Assembly: GCA_052143655.1 (NCBI GenBank)
Contig: JBKQSL010000286.1
Coordinates: 1 to 15,025, forward strand
DNA length: 15,025 nt
Direction: 5' to 3'
Source of the DNA: CAVSUR01 sp052143655
Lineage (GTDB): Bacteria; Actinomycetota; Actinomycetes; Streptosporangiales; Streptosporangiaceae
Position 1 is the first letter of the stretch. Each line of letters begins with the position of its first letter. The notes under the pieces were generated by a model. The model worked only from the letters and a program-made list of their open reading frames with translations. It did no database searches and had not been told where the DNA came from. This document shows positions 6,219-14,062 of this stretch, in pieces. Position numbers and translations under genes: made by a program.

Positions 6219-7220
6219 CTAGCCGAGGGTGGCGACGAGGATCGCCTTGATCGTATGCAGCCGGTTTTCGGCCTGGTCGAACACGATGCTGGCACCGGAT
6301 TTGAAGACCTCGCCGGTGACCTCGAGGCCGGAGGTCATGCCGGTGTGCTCCATGATCTCGCGGCCTACGGTGGTGTTGGGGTCGTGGAACGCCGGCAGGC
6401 AGTGCATGAACTTGACCGCCGGGTTCCCGGATTTCTCCAGCAGCGCGGTGTTGACCTGATACGGCGTGAGGACCTTGACGCGCTCGGCCCACACGTCCTT
6501 GGACTCGCCCATCGACACCCACACGTCGGTGTGGATGAAGTCCACGCCGCGGACCGCCTCGTCCGGGTCCTCGGTAACGGTGATCTTGGCGCCGGTGCGC
6601 TGGGCGATGCCGGTGGCGGTCTCGACCACGTCCCGGGGCGGGTGCAGCTCACTGGGGCCGGCCAGGCGGACGTCGCTGCCCATCAGTGCGCCCATGACCA
6701 GCAGGGACCGGCCCATGTTGAACCGGCAGTCGCCGGTGAACGCGTAGGCGATGGCATCGTGGGGCTTGTTGCTGGCTTCATGCATGGTCAGGAAGTCGGC
6801 CAGCATCTGCGTGGGGTGCCACTCATCGGTCAGCCCGTTGTACACCGGCACCCCCGCATGCTGGGCGAGTTCCTCCACGTCGGCCTGGGCGTTGCCGCGG
6901 TACTCGATCGCGTCGTACATCCGGCCCAGCACCGCGGCGGTGTCGGCGATCGACTCCTTGTGCCCCAGCTGCGAGCCGGACGGGTCGAGGTAGGTGACAT
7001 GCGCGCCCTGGTCGTAGGCGGCGACCTCGAATGCCGAGCGGGTCCGGGTGGAGGTCTTCTCGAAGATCAGCGCGATGTTCTTGCCGGACAGGTGCGCCGT
7101 CTCGGTCCCGGCATACTTGGCGGACTTCAGAGCCTCGGACAGCTCCAGCAAGAACCGCAGCTCGTGCGGGGTAAAGTCGATCTCTTTCAGGAAGCTGCGG
7201 TTCTTCAGATTGAACGACAC
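6219..7220 (-). CDS. arcB: Ornithine carbamoyltransferase, catabolic (arginine deiminase pathway)
   Basis: This encodes 333 residues, full length for the family. In this cluster it should run phosphorolysis of citrulline to ornithine and carbamoyl phosphate in the cytoplasm. STRTR (57-61) binds carbamoyl phosphate, HPTQ (135-138) is the second signature, DVWVSMGE (232-239) lies in the ornithine-binding lobe and HCLPAFHD (273-280) holds the active-site cysteine loop. The hinge segment reads GDCRFNMGRSLL where most members have GDARNNMGNSL, a small variation in a conserved loop. GTG 7220 was chosen because GAGGAG (7227-7232) lies 6 nt upstream. The gene begins 43 nt after arcA, so the two are almost certainly co-transcribed. 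A biosynthetic argF role cannot be excluded from sequence alone, but position beside arcA, with arcC nearby, favours the catabolic enzyme. Confidence 0.95.
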   Translation of the reverse strand: MSFNLKNRSFLKEIDFTPHELRFLLELSEALKSAKYAGTETAHLSGKNIALIFEKTSTRTRSAFEVAAYDQGAHVTYLDPSGSQLGHKESIADTAAVLGRMYDAIEYRGNAQADVEELAQHAGVPVYNGLTDEWHPTQMLADFLTMHEASNKPHDAIAYAFTGDCRFNMGRSLLVMGALMGSDVRLAGPSELHPPRDVVETATGIAQRTGAKITVTEDPDEAVRGVDFIHTDVWVSMGESKDVWAERVKVLTPYQVNTALLEKSGNPAVKFMHCLPAFHDPNTTVGREIMEHTGMTSGLEVTGEVFKSGASIVFDQAENRLHTIKAILVATLG

Positions 7221-7263
7221 GGAACACTCCTCACGCGGGGTCGGGGCAGCGGGCCTGGCCCGC

Positions 7264-8484
7264 TCAGAACGCCGGGTCGCGCTCGATCGGGCAGGTCATG
7301 CAGTGGCCGCCGCCGCGGCCCTTGCCCAGCTCGAACCCCTCGATGGTGATCACCTCGATCCCGGCCTTGCGCAGCGCGCTGTTGGTGCCGGTGTTCCGCT
7401 CGTAAGCGACGACCACGCCGGGCTCCAGCGCGACCACGTTGTTGCCGTCGTCCCACTGCTCGCGCTCGGCCTCGAAGCTGTCGCCGCCGGTCTCGATGAT
7501 GCGCATCTTGCCCACGCCCAGCGCCTTGGCCATCAGCTCGGGCAGCGACCCCTGCTGCTCCTCGATCACGAGATTGTCGGGCGACTCGCCGGGGCGGACG
7601 GCCCAGGTCCGGGCCCCGCCGACCACCTGCGGGAACAGGGTGACCAGGTCTCGGTCGCACATCGTGATCACCGTGTCCAGGTGCATGTAGCTGCGGGACT
7701 TCGGCAGGTGCACCGCGAGCACTTGCGTCGCCGCCCCGGCGCGGAACAGCGACCGGGCGATCCACAGCACCGCCTGCGGCGTGGTGCGCTCGCCCATGCC
7801 GATCATCACCGTGCCGTTGCCGATCGGCTGCACGTCCCCGCCCTCGACGTGAGCGCGGCCCCAGTCCTGGCCCACGCCACCCAGCCAGATCGGGAATTCC
7901 TCGGCGGCGAACATCGGGTGGAACCGGTAGACCGCCTCCATGATCATCGTCTCCGGCTTGCGGGCCGGCTTGGTCATCGGGTTCAGCGTCACCCCGCCGA
8001 AGATCCAGCACGACGGGTCACGCTGGAACAGCAGGTTCGGCAGCGGCGGCAGCAGCATCGACGTCGGGTCGGCCGACTCCCATACCAGGCCCACGTCCTG
8101 GGCGACGTCGGCCTTGGTGATCCCCCCGATCAGGAACTCCGTCACCAGCTCGGCGTCCGATGCGTGCGCCCACTCCCGGGCCCGGTCGGCCGCCGCGATG
8201 CCGACCTCGAGCTCATTGAGGATGTGATCGCTGACCCAGTCCCGCACCCCCGGCTGGTCCAGGGCCTCGGTCAGCAACTGCTCGACGTGGAACACCTCCA
8301 CCCCGCGGTCGCGCATCACATCGCAGAACATGTCGTGCTCTGCTTTGGCCCTGGCAACCCAGATCACGTCGTCGAACAGCAGTTCCTCGGCGTTGGACGG
8401 TGTCAGCCGGGCGTGCTCCAGGCCCGGCCGGTGCACCATGACCCGGCGCAGCCTGCCCACCTCGGAATGCGCTCCCAACGGCAT
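7264..8484 (-). CDS. arcA: Arginine deiminase
   Basis: This encodes 406 residues from ATG 8484. It hydrolyses L-arginine to citrulline and ammonia in the cytoplasm, the first step of the arginine deiminase pathway. The guanidino-modifying fold is complete: LLFDDV (35-40), FQRDP (153-157), HVEGGDV (212-218), MHLDT (267-271) and the C-terminal GGGHCMTCPI (391-400). Its Cys395 aligns with the catalytic nucleophile of known deiminases; His268, Asp270, Glu214 and Asp157 supply the other active-site positions. An in-frame GTG at 8493 exists, but it lies within the ribosome binding site GAGGTGA (8490-8496), which is 5 nt before ATG 8484, so the ATG is preferred. The gene follows the P-type ATPase after 82 nt that contain a hairpin, and it precedes arcB by 43 nt. 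No operator for an arginine regulator was recognised. Confidence 0.97.
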   Translation of the reverse strand: MPLGAHSEVGRLRRVMVHRPGLEHARLTPSNAEELLFDDVIWVARAKAEHDMFCDVMRDRGVEVFHVEQLLTEALDQPGVRDWVSDHILNELEVGIAAADRAREWAHASDAELVTEFLIGGITKADVAQDVGLVWESADPTSMLLPPLPNLLFQRDPSCWIFGGVTLNPMTKPARKPETMIMEAVYRFHPMFAAEEFPIWLGGVGQDWGRAHVEGGDVQPIGNGTVMIGMGERTTPQAVLWIARSLFRAGAATQVLAVHLPKSRSYMHLDTVITMCDRDLVTLFPQVVGGARTWAVRPGESPDNLVIEEQQGSLPELMAKALGVGKMRIIETGGDSFEAEREQWDDGNNVVALEPGVVVAYERNTGTNSALRKAGIEVITIEGFELGKGRGGGHCMTCPIERDPAF

Positions 8485-8489
8485 GTTAA

Positions 8490-8496
8490 TCACCTC
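8490..8496 (-). promoter_or_regulatory. Ribosome binding site of arcA (GAGGTGA)
   Basis: GAGGTGA on the minus strand lies 5 nt before ATG 8484. It decides the start, because the alternative GTG at 8493 is part of this site. Confidence 0.7.
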
Positions 8497-8531
8497 ATAA
8501 TCTCGTGGTACAAGTCGCCTGTCTTGGTTGA

Positions 8532-8559
8532 CTTCGGCCGTGTCGCATGAAGGCCGAAG
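8532..8559 (-). terminator. Stem-loop between the ATPase gene and arcA
   Basis: CTTCGGCC (8532-8539) pairs exactly with GGCCGAAG (8552-8559) around a 12-nt loop. On the minus strand it starts 7 nt after the ATPase stop. It may end or reduce transcription from the arcC-permease-ATPase segment, or be a processing site that sets a different level for arcA and arcB. I could not find a convincing promoter between it and arcA. Confidence 0.5.
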
Positions 8560-8566
8560 CGCATCG

Positions 8567-11341
8567 TTACGTGCTGGCCTGGACAGCCGGTTCGCCCTTC
8601 GGCTGCACAGATTCTGCGGGCTGGGCCTGGCGCTGGCGCCGTAGCTGGATGGCCTTGTCGACCCCGACGACCGCGGGGGCGATGAGCGACAGGGCGAGGA
8701 CGACCAGCCACTGCCGTCCGCTGAGCGACTCGGTGTCGAGCAGGCGCTGGAGCATGCCCAGTTCCACGGCGGCCCAGGTGAGGATCCAGCCGAGGATGAT
8801 CCAGCCCAGGTAGGGGAACACCGGCGACGCCCACGGGGCCTGGCGCTCCCGTCGCATGATCAGGCCGATGTTGACCGCGCTGAACGAGACGATGGCGAAG
8901 GCCATGGTCATGGAGGCCGACGGATGCGTGGTGCTGGGCTTGTCGGGCCCCCATTCCAGCACGGCGAGTGCGGTGACCGCGATCACGAACCCGGTCACGA
9001 ACCAGCGGATGATCTGGGGCCAGTTGACGATCTTCGTGCCGGGCTTGCGTGGTGGCCGCTGCATGACCCCGGGGTCGGGAACATCGACGATGAACCCGAT
9101 CACCACGGTGATGACCACGAAGAACTTGCAGAACAGCAACTGCAGCGGGAACAGGGCCACGCCGCCGTTGATGTTGAAGATGGTGGCGTACACCATCAGC
9201 TGCAGCACCGACGACAGGATCGTCAGCTGCAGCCTGACATAGGTGGAGATCCGCCGGTAGATGTCGCGGCCCAGGTCGACGGCCTTGACCAGGGTGGCGA
9301 AGTTGTCGTCGGTCAGCACGATCTTGGCCGCCTGCTTGGATACCTCCGAGCCGCTGCCCATGGCCACGCCGATATCGGCCTGCTTGAGCGCCGCCGCGTC
9401 GTTGACGGCGTCGCCGGTCATCGCGACCACCTGGCCCGATTCCTGCATGAGCCGGGCCAGCCGCAGCTTGTCCTCGGGCGCCACCCGCCCGAACACGTGC
9501 AGCCGGGGAAGCTGGTCGATCACTTCGGCATCAGGCAGGTGCTGCAGTTCGGTTCCGGTGATCACGCCGGGTCCGAGCCCGAGTTCGTCGGCGATCGCGC
9601 GCGCGGTCACGGTGTGGTCACCCGTGATCATCCGCACGTCGATCCCGGCCTTGAGCGCGGTGTGTACCGCGTCCTTGGCCTCGGCGCGCAGCGGATCCAT
9701 GATCCCGACCAGCGCGACGAAGACGAGATCGGTGACCGCGGCCATGGGGTCGGCCACCGCCGCGGACATCGCGGTGTCGTCGAGGTCGCGGGCGGCGAAG
9801 GCGAGCACCCGCAGGCCGCGCTCCGACAGCTGGCGGTTGGCGGCCAGGATCTGGTCGTGCACGGCGGCGATCGGGACCTGCTTGCCATGCCACAGGGCGC
9901 GGCCGCAGCGCTCCACGACCACGTCGGGCGCGCCCTTGACGCTGACCAGATGCGGCTGCTGCAAGATCCCGCCGGTCAGCCAGTCGGGGCAATCGTGGAA
10001 GGTGGCCATGAACTTGTACTCGGAATCGAACGGCACCTCGGCCCGGCGCGACAGAGCCTCACGCGTGTCTGCGGCGTCGGCGCCCATCTTGGCGGCGAGC
10101 ACTACGAAGGCCGCTTCCGTCGGGTCACCGATGACCGACTCGTCGTCGGCGACGGTGGCGTCGGTGCACAGCGTCAGGCCCAGGGACAGGCGGGTGAAGT
10201 CCGGCGCCGCTCCCCCGGCTACCCCCAGGATCGCGCCCGTCTTCTTGTAGCCGGGTCCTTCGATCTTGAACCAGTCACCGCCGGCCAGCATCGTGGTGGC
10301 GGTCATCGCGTTCATCGTCAGCGTGCCGGTCTTGTCGCTGTTGATGACAGTGGTACCGCCCAGGGTCTCGACGTCGGTGAGCGACTTGACCACCGCCTTC
10401 GCCTCGGCCAGCCGCCGCGCCCCCGACGACAGCATGGCCTGCACGAACGTCGGCAGGCCGGTCGGGATGGCCGCGATCGCCGTCGAGATGCACAGCAGTA
10501 CCAGGGTCGTGGTGTCCTGGCCGCGCGCGATGCCGAAGATGGCGATCACCGCCACGGCCAGGAAGGCGAGCAGGCCGAACACCTTGGTCATGCCGTCGAG
10601 TTCGCGCTGCAACGGCGAGCGGGACCGCTTGGTGGCCGTCACCATGCCGGCGATCTGGCCCATCTGGGTCGCCTGGCCGGTGGCGGTCACCACGATCGCC
10701 GCCGAGCCGCGGGTGACCTGAGTGTTCTGGAACACCAGGTTCGTGCGGTCGCCGAGCGCGACCTCCCCGTCGGGAAGGGCCACCCGGTCCTTGGCTATCG
10801 GGGCGCTCTCGCCGGTGAGCGCGGCCTCCTGCACTTCCAGCGTGGCGGACGTGAGGATCCGGCCGTCCGCCGGGACGACGTCACCGGCCTCGAGCAGCAC
10901 GACGTCACCGGGCACGAGCTGGGTGGATTCGATCTCCTCGACCTGGCCGGATCGCCGCACCCGGGCCCGGGGCACCTGGAGTTGCGCCAGTGCCTCAACG
11001 CTGGCCCGGGCCTTCAGTTCCTGGGCCGAGCCCATGACGACGTTGAACACCACCAGCCCCAGGACCACGACACCGGTCGCCACCTGCGCGATCGCGAAGC
11101 TGGCCGCGCAGACGATCAGCAGCATGATGTTCATCGGGTTGAGCAGCTGGCCCCGCCCGACCACCCAGACGCTCGGCGGCGGCTCCACCGGCAGCTCGTT
11201 AGACCCATACTCAGCCAGCCGCCGCGTCACCTCGCCGACGTCAAGCCCCTGATCCGGGTCAACACCGATCTGCCTGGCCGCGTCCTGTGCCGACAAGGCA
11301 TACCAGGCGACGTCCCCGCTGGGCGGTTTGACCGTGGTCAT
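8567..11341 (-). CDS. P2-like P-type ATPase with altered ion-binding motifs
   Basis: This encodes 924 residues, the usual length of bacterial SERCA/PMR1-like pumps, with the N-terminal cation-ATPase domain (about 12-80). The catalytic parts are present: TGES (176-179, actuator), DKTGTLT (336-342, phosphorylated Asp336), KGAPD (469-473, nucleotide binding), TGD (573-575) and GDAVNDAAAL (643-652), where the usual form is GDGVNDAPAL. The transport site departs from the family: TM4 has IPTGLP (292-297) instead of PEGLP, and TM6 has QLLFCKFFVV (734-743) where QLLWINLVTD is typical. The ion-coordinating Glu, Asn and Asp are therefore Thr294, Lys739 and Val743. It is probably a plasma-membrane pump, but its substrate is uncertain. 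AAGGAG (11347-11352) lies 5 nt before ATG 11341. The start is 17 nt after the permease stop, so the two genes form a tight operon. Confidence 0.95.
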   Translation of the reverse strand: MTTVKPPSGDVAWYALSAQDAARQIGVDPDQGLDVGEVTRRLAEYGSNELPVEPPPSVWVVGRGQLLNPMNIMLLIVCAASFAIAQVATGVVVLGLVVFNVVMGSAQELKARASVEALAQLQVPRARVRRSGQVEEIESTQLVPGDVVLLEAGDVVPADGRILTSATLEVQEAALTGESAPIAKDRVALPDGEVALGDRTNLVFQNTQVTRGSAAIVVTATGQATQMGQIAGMVTATKRSRSPLQRELDGMTKVFGLLAFLAVAVIAIFGIARGQDTTTLVLLCISTAIAAIPTGLPTFVQAMLSSGARRLAEAKAVVKSLTDVETLGGTTVINSDKTGTLTMNAMTATTMLAGGDWFKIEGPGYKKTGAILGVAGGAAPDFTRLSLGLTLCTDATVADDESVIGDPTEAAFVVLAAKMGADAADTREALSRRAEVPFDSEYKFMATFHDCPDWLTGGILQQPHLVSVKGAPDVVVERCGRALWHGKQVPIAAVHDQILAANRQLSERGLRVLAFAARDLDDTAMSAAVADPMAAVTDLVFVALVGIMDPLRAEAKDAVHTALKAGIDVRMITGDHTVTARAIADELGLGPGVITGTELQHLPDAEVIDQLPRLHVFGRVAPEDKLRLARLMQESGQVVAMTGDAVNDAAALKQADIGVAMGSGSEVSKQAAKIVLTDDNFATLVKAVDLGRDIYRRISTYVRLQLTILSSVLQLMVYATIFNINGGVALFPLQLLFCKFFVVITVVIGFIVDVPDPGVMQRPPRKPGTKIVNWPQIIRWFVTGFVIAVTALAVLEWGPDKPSTTHPSASMTMAFAIVSFSAVNIGLIMRRERQAPWASPVFPYLGWIILGWILTWAAVELGMLQRLLDTESLSGRQWLVVLALSLIAPAVVGVDKAIQLRRQRQAQPAESVQPKGEPAVQAST

Positions 11342-11358
11342 CTCAGCTCCTTAATGAC

Positions 11359-12753
11359 CTAGTGCACAGCACGGACCTGGTCCGCCCGGCCGGCACGGGC
11401 CCGTTTCCACCACAAGTCCAGGACGACGCCCAGCACGATGATGCCCGCCAGCGTGGCGATCGAGGCGGGCTCGTGGATGAGGGTGGTGAACACGAACACC
11501 ACCAGGACGATGCCCGCGGACGCGATCGCGAGCGATAGTACGAAGGCGCTGGCGCCGGTCTCGGACCGGACCCGGAAGTGGGCCGCGGTGATCAGCGTGA
11601 AGATCAGCAGCGCCACCGCGCTGCCGATGGAGGCGATCGCGTCCAGCTTGAACCCCACCGCCAGGATCAGGCAGACAGCCGCCTCGATCAGCAGCCCGGC
11701 CGACACCCGCCCGCCCAGCTTGCGCGCCATCAACGGCGGGAACTGCCCCGTTTCCGCCAGCCGCTCGGACAGCCCCACGGCCGGGTACAGGCCCGCGTTG
11801 GTCGCCCCGGCCGTGGCGAACAGCGCCGTGACGCTCATCAGCCAGTAGCCCGCCTTCCCGAGCGTCGGCTCGGCGGCCACCGCCAGCGCGGTGCCGCCCG
11901 ACGCGATTACCTTCTCCACGCTGAGCGTGCCGAACACGCCCAGCGCGATCGCGACGTAGATGACCGTCGCGATCCCCAGCGCGATGAACATCGCCCGCGG
12001 CAGCTCGCGGGATGGCTTGCGGAGGTCTTTCGCGGTGAAGGTGATGATGCCGAAGCCCAGGAAGGCGAAGAAGGTCAGCGCCACGCTCGAGATGATGTCC
12101 TTCACCGGCGGGTACCCCGACGGCGCCAGCAGCGACGCGTGGATGTTGACCAGGAGGACCACCGCGAACACGGTGAGGATCCCGACGACGATGACGACGA
12201 TCACGCTCTGCGCATTCGCGACGAGCTTCGACCCGGCGATGTTCACGCCCGTCATGACGATGATGATCAGCGCCGCGAACACCTTGATCCAGACGGCGCT
12301 CTCCTTGCCGGTGAGCATGGAACTGGCGTAGCTGCCGAACGAGACCGCCACCATCGCGGTCACGATGGCGTTGGCCAGGTAGACCAGCCATGCGGTGATG
12401 CCGGTGAAGTGGCCGTCGCCGAATCCCTTCGCGACGTACTCGAGCATTCCGCCGGCGCTCGGGTACCGGGAGCCGAGCTTGGCGAAGGAGTAGCCCTGCA
12501 GCAGTGCGATGGCCCCGGCGATCAGGAACGACACCCACACCGCCGCCCCGGCCACCTCGCCGGCCGCGCCCAGCAGCGCGAAGATCCCCGCGCCCACCAT
12601 CGACCCGACGCCGATGAACGCAGCCTCGCGTACCGACAGGTACTTCTTCTCCTTTAGCGGCGGCGGCGATCCGGCTTCGGTCTGGTCCATCTGCGCTGCG
12701 CCTCCATCTTTTGCCATATCCTGTTCCGGCCGTCTCGCGGCGTCGTCACCCAT
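11359..12753 (-). CDS. APC-superfamily amino acid permease
   Basis: This encodes 464 residues from ATG 12753 and about 12 hydrophobic spans. TM1 carries GVGSMVGAGIFALLG, the broken-helix glycine motif that binds the amino group and carboxylate of substrates in APC transporters. TM6 carries FFAFLGFGIITFTAKDLRKP, the equivalent of the FxSYxGFD-type segment. The N-terminal 35 residues are polar and poorly conserved, so the start is unsure. ATG 12753 overlaps the stop of the small ORF at 12746-12940 (ATGGGTGA), which would allow coupling. ATG 12690 has GGAGG 10 nt upstream and gives MDQTEAGSPPPLKEKK. In an arc cluster the obvious role is arginine uptake or arginine/ornithine exchange, but the protein does not clearly look like ArcD, so the substrate is inferred. 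Confidence 0.9.
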   Translation of the reverse strand: MGDDAARRPEQDMAKDGGAAQMDQTEAGSPPPLKEKKYLSVREAAFIGVGSMVGAGIFALLGAAGEVAGAAVWVSFLIAGAIALLQGYSFAKLGSRYPSAGGMLEYVAKGFGDGHFTGITAWLVYLANAIVTAMVAVSFGSYASSMLTGKESAVWIKVFAALIIIVMTGVNIAGSKLVANAQSVIVVIVVGILTVFAVVLLVNIHASLLAPSGYPPVKDIISSVALTFFAFLGFGIITFTAKDLRKPSRELPRAMFIALGIATVIYVAIALGVFGTLSVEKVIASGGTALAVAAEPTLGKAGYWLMSVTALFATAGATNAGLYPAVGLSERLAETGQFPPLMARKLGGRVSAGLLIEAAVCLILAVGFKLDAIASIGSAVALLIFTLITAAHFRVRSETGASAFVLSLAIASAGIVLVVFVFTTLIHEPASIATLAGIIVLGVVLDLWWKRARAGRADQVRAVH

Positions 12754-12940
12754 TCGGGGGTGATCCTGGAGCTTGGCGGTCAGCGGCGGCCGGCCGCAGC
12801 GAGGCTGCAGGCTGCCCGGCTTGAACGGTGTCAGCGGCGGTCCGCCGCCGGATCGCCCGGTCGGCGCTCAGCATGTGCCAGACGTGCCCGCCTTCCTCTC
12901 GCACCAGGCCGGACGCGGGCGCGCCGGCCGGCCTGGTCAC
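12746..12940 (-). CDS. Possible small hypothetical protein coupled to arcC and the permease
   Basis: This would encode 64 residues from GTG 12940. The GTG overlaps the arcC stop as GTGA (12937-12940), and its own TGA (12746-12748) overlaps ATG 12753 of the permease by 8 nt. The first 35 codons are almost all G- or C-ending, like real genes here; the rest are less so. The sequence (VREEGGHVWHMLSADRAI near the middle) is not one I recognise and has no membrane span. It fills the only gap between arcC and the permease. It may be a genuine small gene, a leader aiding coupled translation, or chance in GC-rich DNA. Confidence 0.35.
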   Translation of the reverse strand: MTRPAGAPASGLVREEGGHVWHMLSADRAIRRRTAADTVQAGQPAASLRPAAADRQAPGSPPNG

Positions 12941-13863
12941 CCGGCCCCCGCGCGCGTGATCACGTTGGTGCCTGCTTCCCCGGCCACGATCCTGGCGATG
13001 TCCGCCAGCGACCCGATGGCCGCCCGCCTGCCGGTTTTCACGGCAAAGCGAACCGCGGCTTCCACTTTCGGCCCCATCGACCCGGCCGCGAACTCGTAAC
13101 CGGCCAGTTCCTCCGGCGACACCTGCTCCAGCCGCCGCTGCTCGGGCTCCCCCCAGCGGAGGCAGACGCCGTCCACATCGGTGGCCATCAGGAACAGATC
13201 CGCCTTGAAGTCCTCGGCGAGCAGTTCGCTGGCGAGGTCTTTGTCGATGACCGCTTCTACGCCCACCAGGTCGCCAGGGCCAGAGGATGGGTACATAGTG
13301 GGGATGCCCCCGCCGCCCGCGCAGATGACCACTGCTCCGCGGTCAAGCAGCCAGGTGATCGGCTGGATCTCCAGGATGCGCCGGGGCCGGGGAGATGGCA
13401 CTACCCGGCGCCAGGCAGCGCCGTCTTGCCGGAACGCCCAGCCCTTCTCGGCGGCCAGCGTGTCGGCGGCATCCTGGCCGTAGCCGGGACCGACGAATTT
13501 AGTCGGGCTGGCGAACGCCGGATCGTCCGGCTCCACCACGACCATGGTGAGCAGCGTGACCACCTGGCGGCCGGTCGGCAGCAGGCTTCTCAGCTCCTGC
13601 TGGATCAGGTAGCCGATCATGCCCTGGGTGCCGGCATCCAGGACATCCAGCGGGTATGGCTCCGCTCCGGTGTACGACTCGGCCTGCAAGGACAGCAGGC
13701 CTACCTGCGGGCCATTTCCGTGGACGACCACGATGCTGTGTTCCGCGGCCAGCGGTGCGATTGCCTCGGCTGCGATCGCGATATTCCGTCGCTGGACCTC
13801 GGTGGTCATCGGGTCGCTGCGCCGCAGCAGCGCATTCCCGCCTAGGGCGATCACGATGCGCAT
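12937..13863 (-). CDS. arcC: Carbamate kinase
   Basis: This encodes 308 residues from ATG 13863. It transfers phosphate from carbamoyl phosphate to ADP, giving ATP, ammonia and CO2, the energy-yielding last step of the arginine deiminase pathway in the cytoplasm. The amino acid kinase fold is complete: IALGGNALLRR (5-15), VVVHGNGPQVGLL (45-57), DAGTQGMIGY, then PITWLLDRGAVVICAGGGGIP, VEAVIDKDLASELLAE with the catalytic lysine, LFLMATDVDGV, and the C-terminal GSMGPKVEAA. A TTG at 13872 is in frame, but ATG 13863 gives the usual MRIVIALGGNAL start; neither has a clear ribosome binding site. The gene is first in a same-strand run of arcC, small ORF, permease, ATPase, arcA and arcB. This order is unusual, because arcC is split from arcA and arcB by two transport genes. 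Confidence 0.95.
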   Translation of the reverse strand: MRIVIALGGNALLRRSDPMTTEVQRRNIAIAAEAIAPLAAEHSIVVVHGNGPQVGLLSLQAESYTGAEPYPLDVLDAGTQGMIGYLIQQELRSLLPTGRQVVTLLTMVVVEPDDPAFASPTKFVGPGYGQDAADTLAAEKGWAFRQDGAAWRRVVPSPRPRRILEIQPITWLLDRGAVVICAGGGGIPTMYPSSGPGDLVGVEAVIDKDLASELLAEDFKADLFLMATDVDGVCLRWGEPEQRRLEQVSPEELAGYEFAAGSMGPKVEAAVRFAVKTGRRAAIGSLADIARIVAGEAGTNVITRAGAG

Positions 13864-14042
13864 CGCGGGCAACGCATGTCAAATGGACTGCGCCGTCGCC
13901 GGCTATGCAGCTTCGGTGTGCCTTCGTTGGCGGCGAGCGCGTTGATCGCGACGGTGCCTGATCGTCCCGATTATGGCTCACGTCGCGGCCAATGGCCTCG
14001 CGCTCACCGTCGCGTGGTTCATCGTCCACTAAGGCTTTCTGC
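13864..14042. other. Intergenic region upstream of arcC
   Basis: No gene is convincing here on either strand. On the minus strand CATAAT (complement of 13970-13975) resembles a -10 element about 107 nt before the arcC ATG, but no matching -35 lies at the proper spacing. GGGACGATCAGGCACC (complement of 13953-13968) beside it is an imperfect palindrome. Promoter elements for the arc cluster are expected here but cannot be placed with confidence. Confidence 0.3.
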
Positions 14043-14062
14043 TAGCCCTGCGTGGCAGGCTA
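14043..14062 (-). terminator. Stem-loop directly after the alpha/beta hydrolase stop
   Basis: TAGCC (14043-14047) pairs with GGCTA (14058-14062), and TGC with GCA inside it after one bulged C, around a GTG loop. It begins on the base after the hydrolase TAA and is followed by about 180 nt without a gene before arcC. It probably separates the hydrolase transcript from the arc operon. No T-tract follows. Confidence 0.5.

Noticed and set aside
8924..11362. An 812-codon plus-strand open frame opposite the P-type ATPase
   Set aside because: It is a shadow of GC-rich codon use on the other strand. The protein is rich in His, Arg, Gly and Asp with no domain or hydrophobic pattern, and the ATPase motifs on the minus strand are unmistakable.
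11359..12753. Naming the permease arcD
   Set aside because: It is an APC-superfamily carrier, but nothing in the sequence shows arginine/ornithine exchange; only its position suggests it.
13953..13975. GGGACGATCAGGCACC beside CATAAT upstream of arcC as a DosR/DevR-type hypoxia box and promoter
   Set aside because: Only the GGGAC half matches the known box; the second half does not, and no -35 lies at the right spacing. Too weak to call as an operator.
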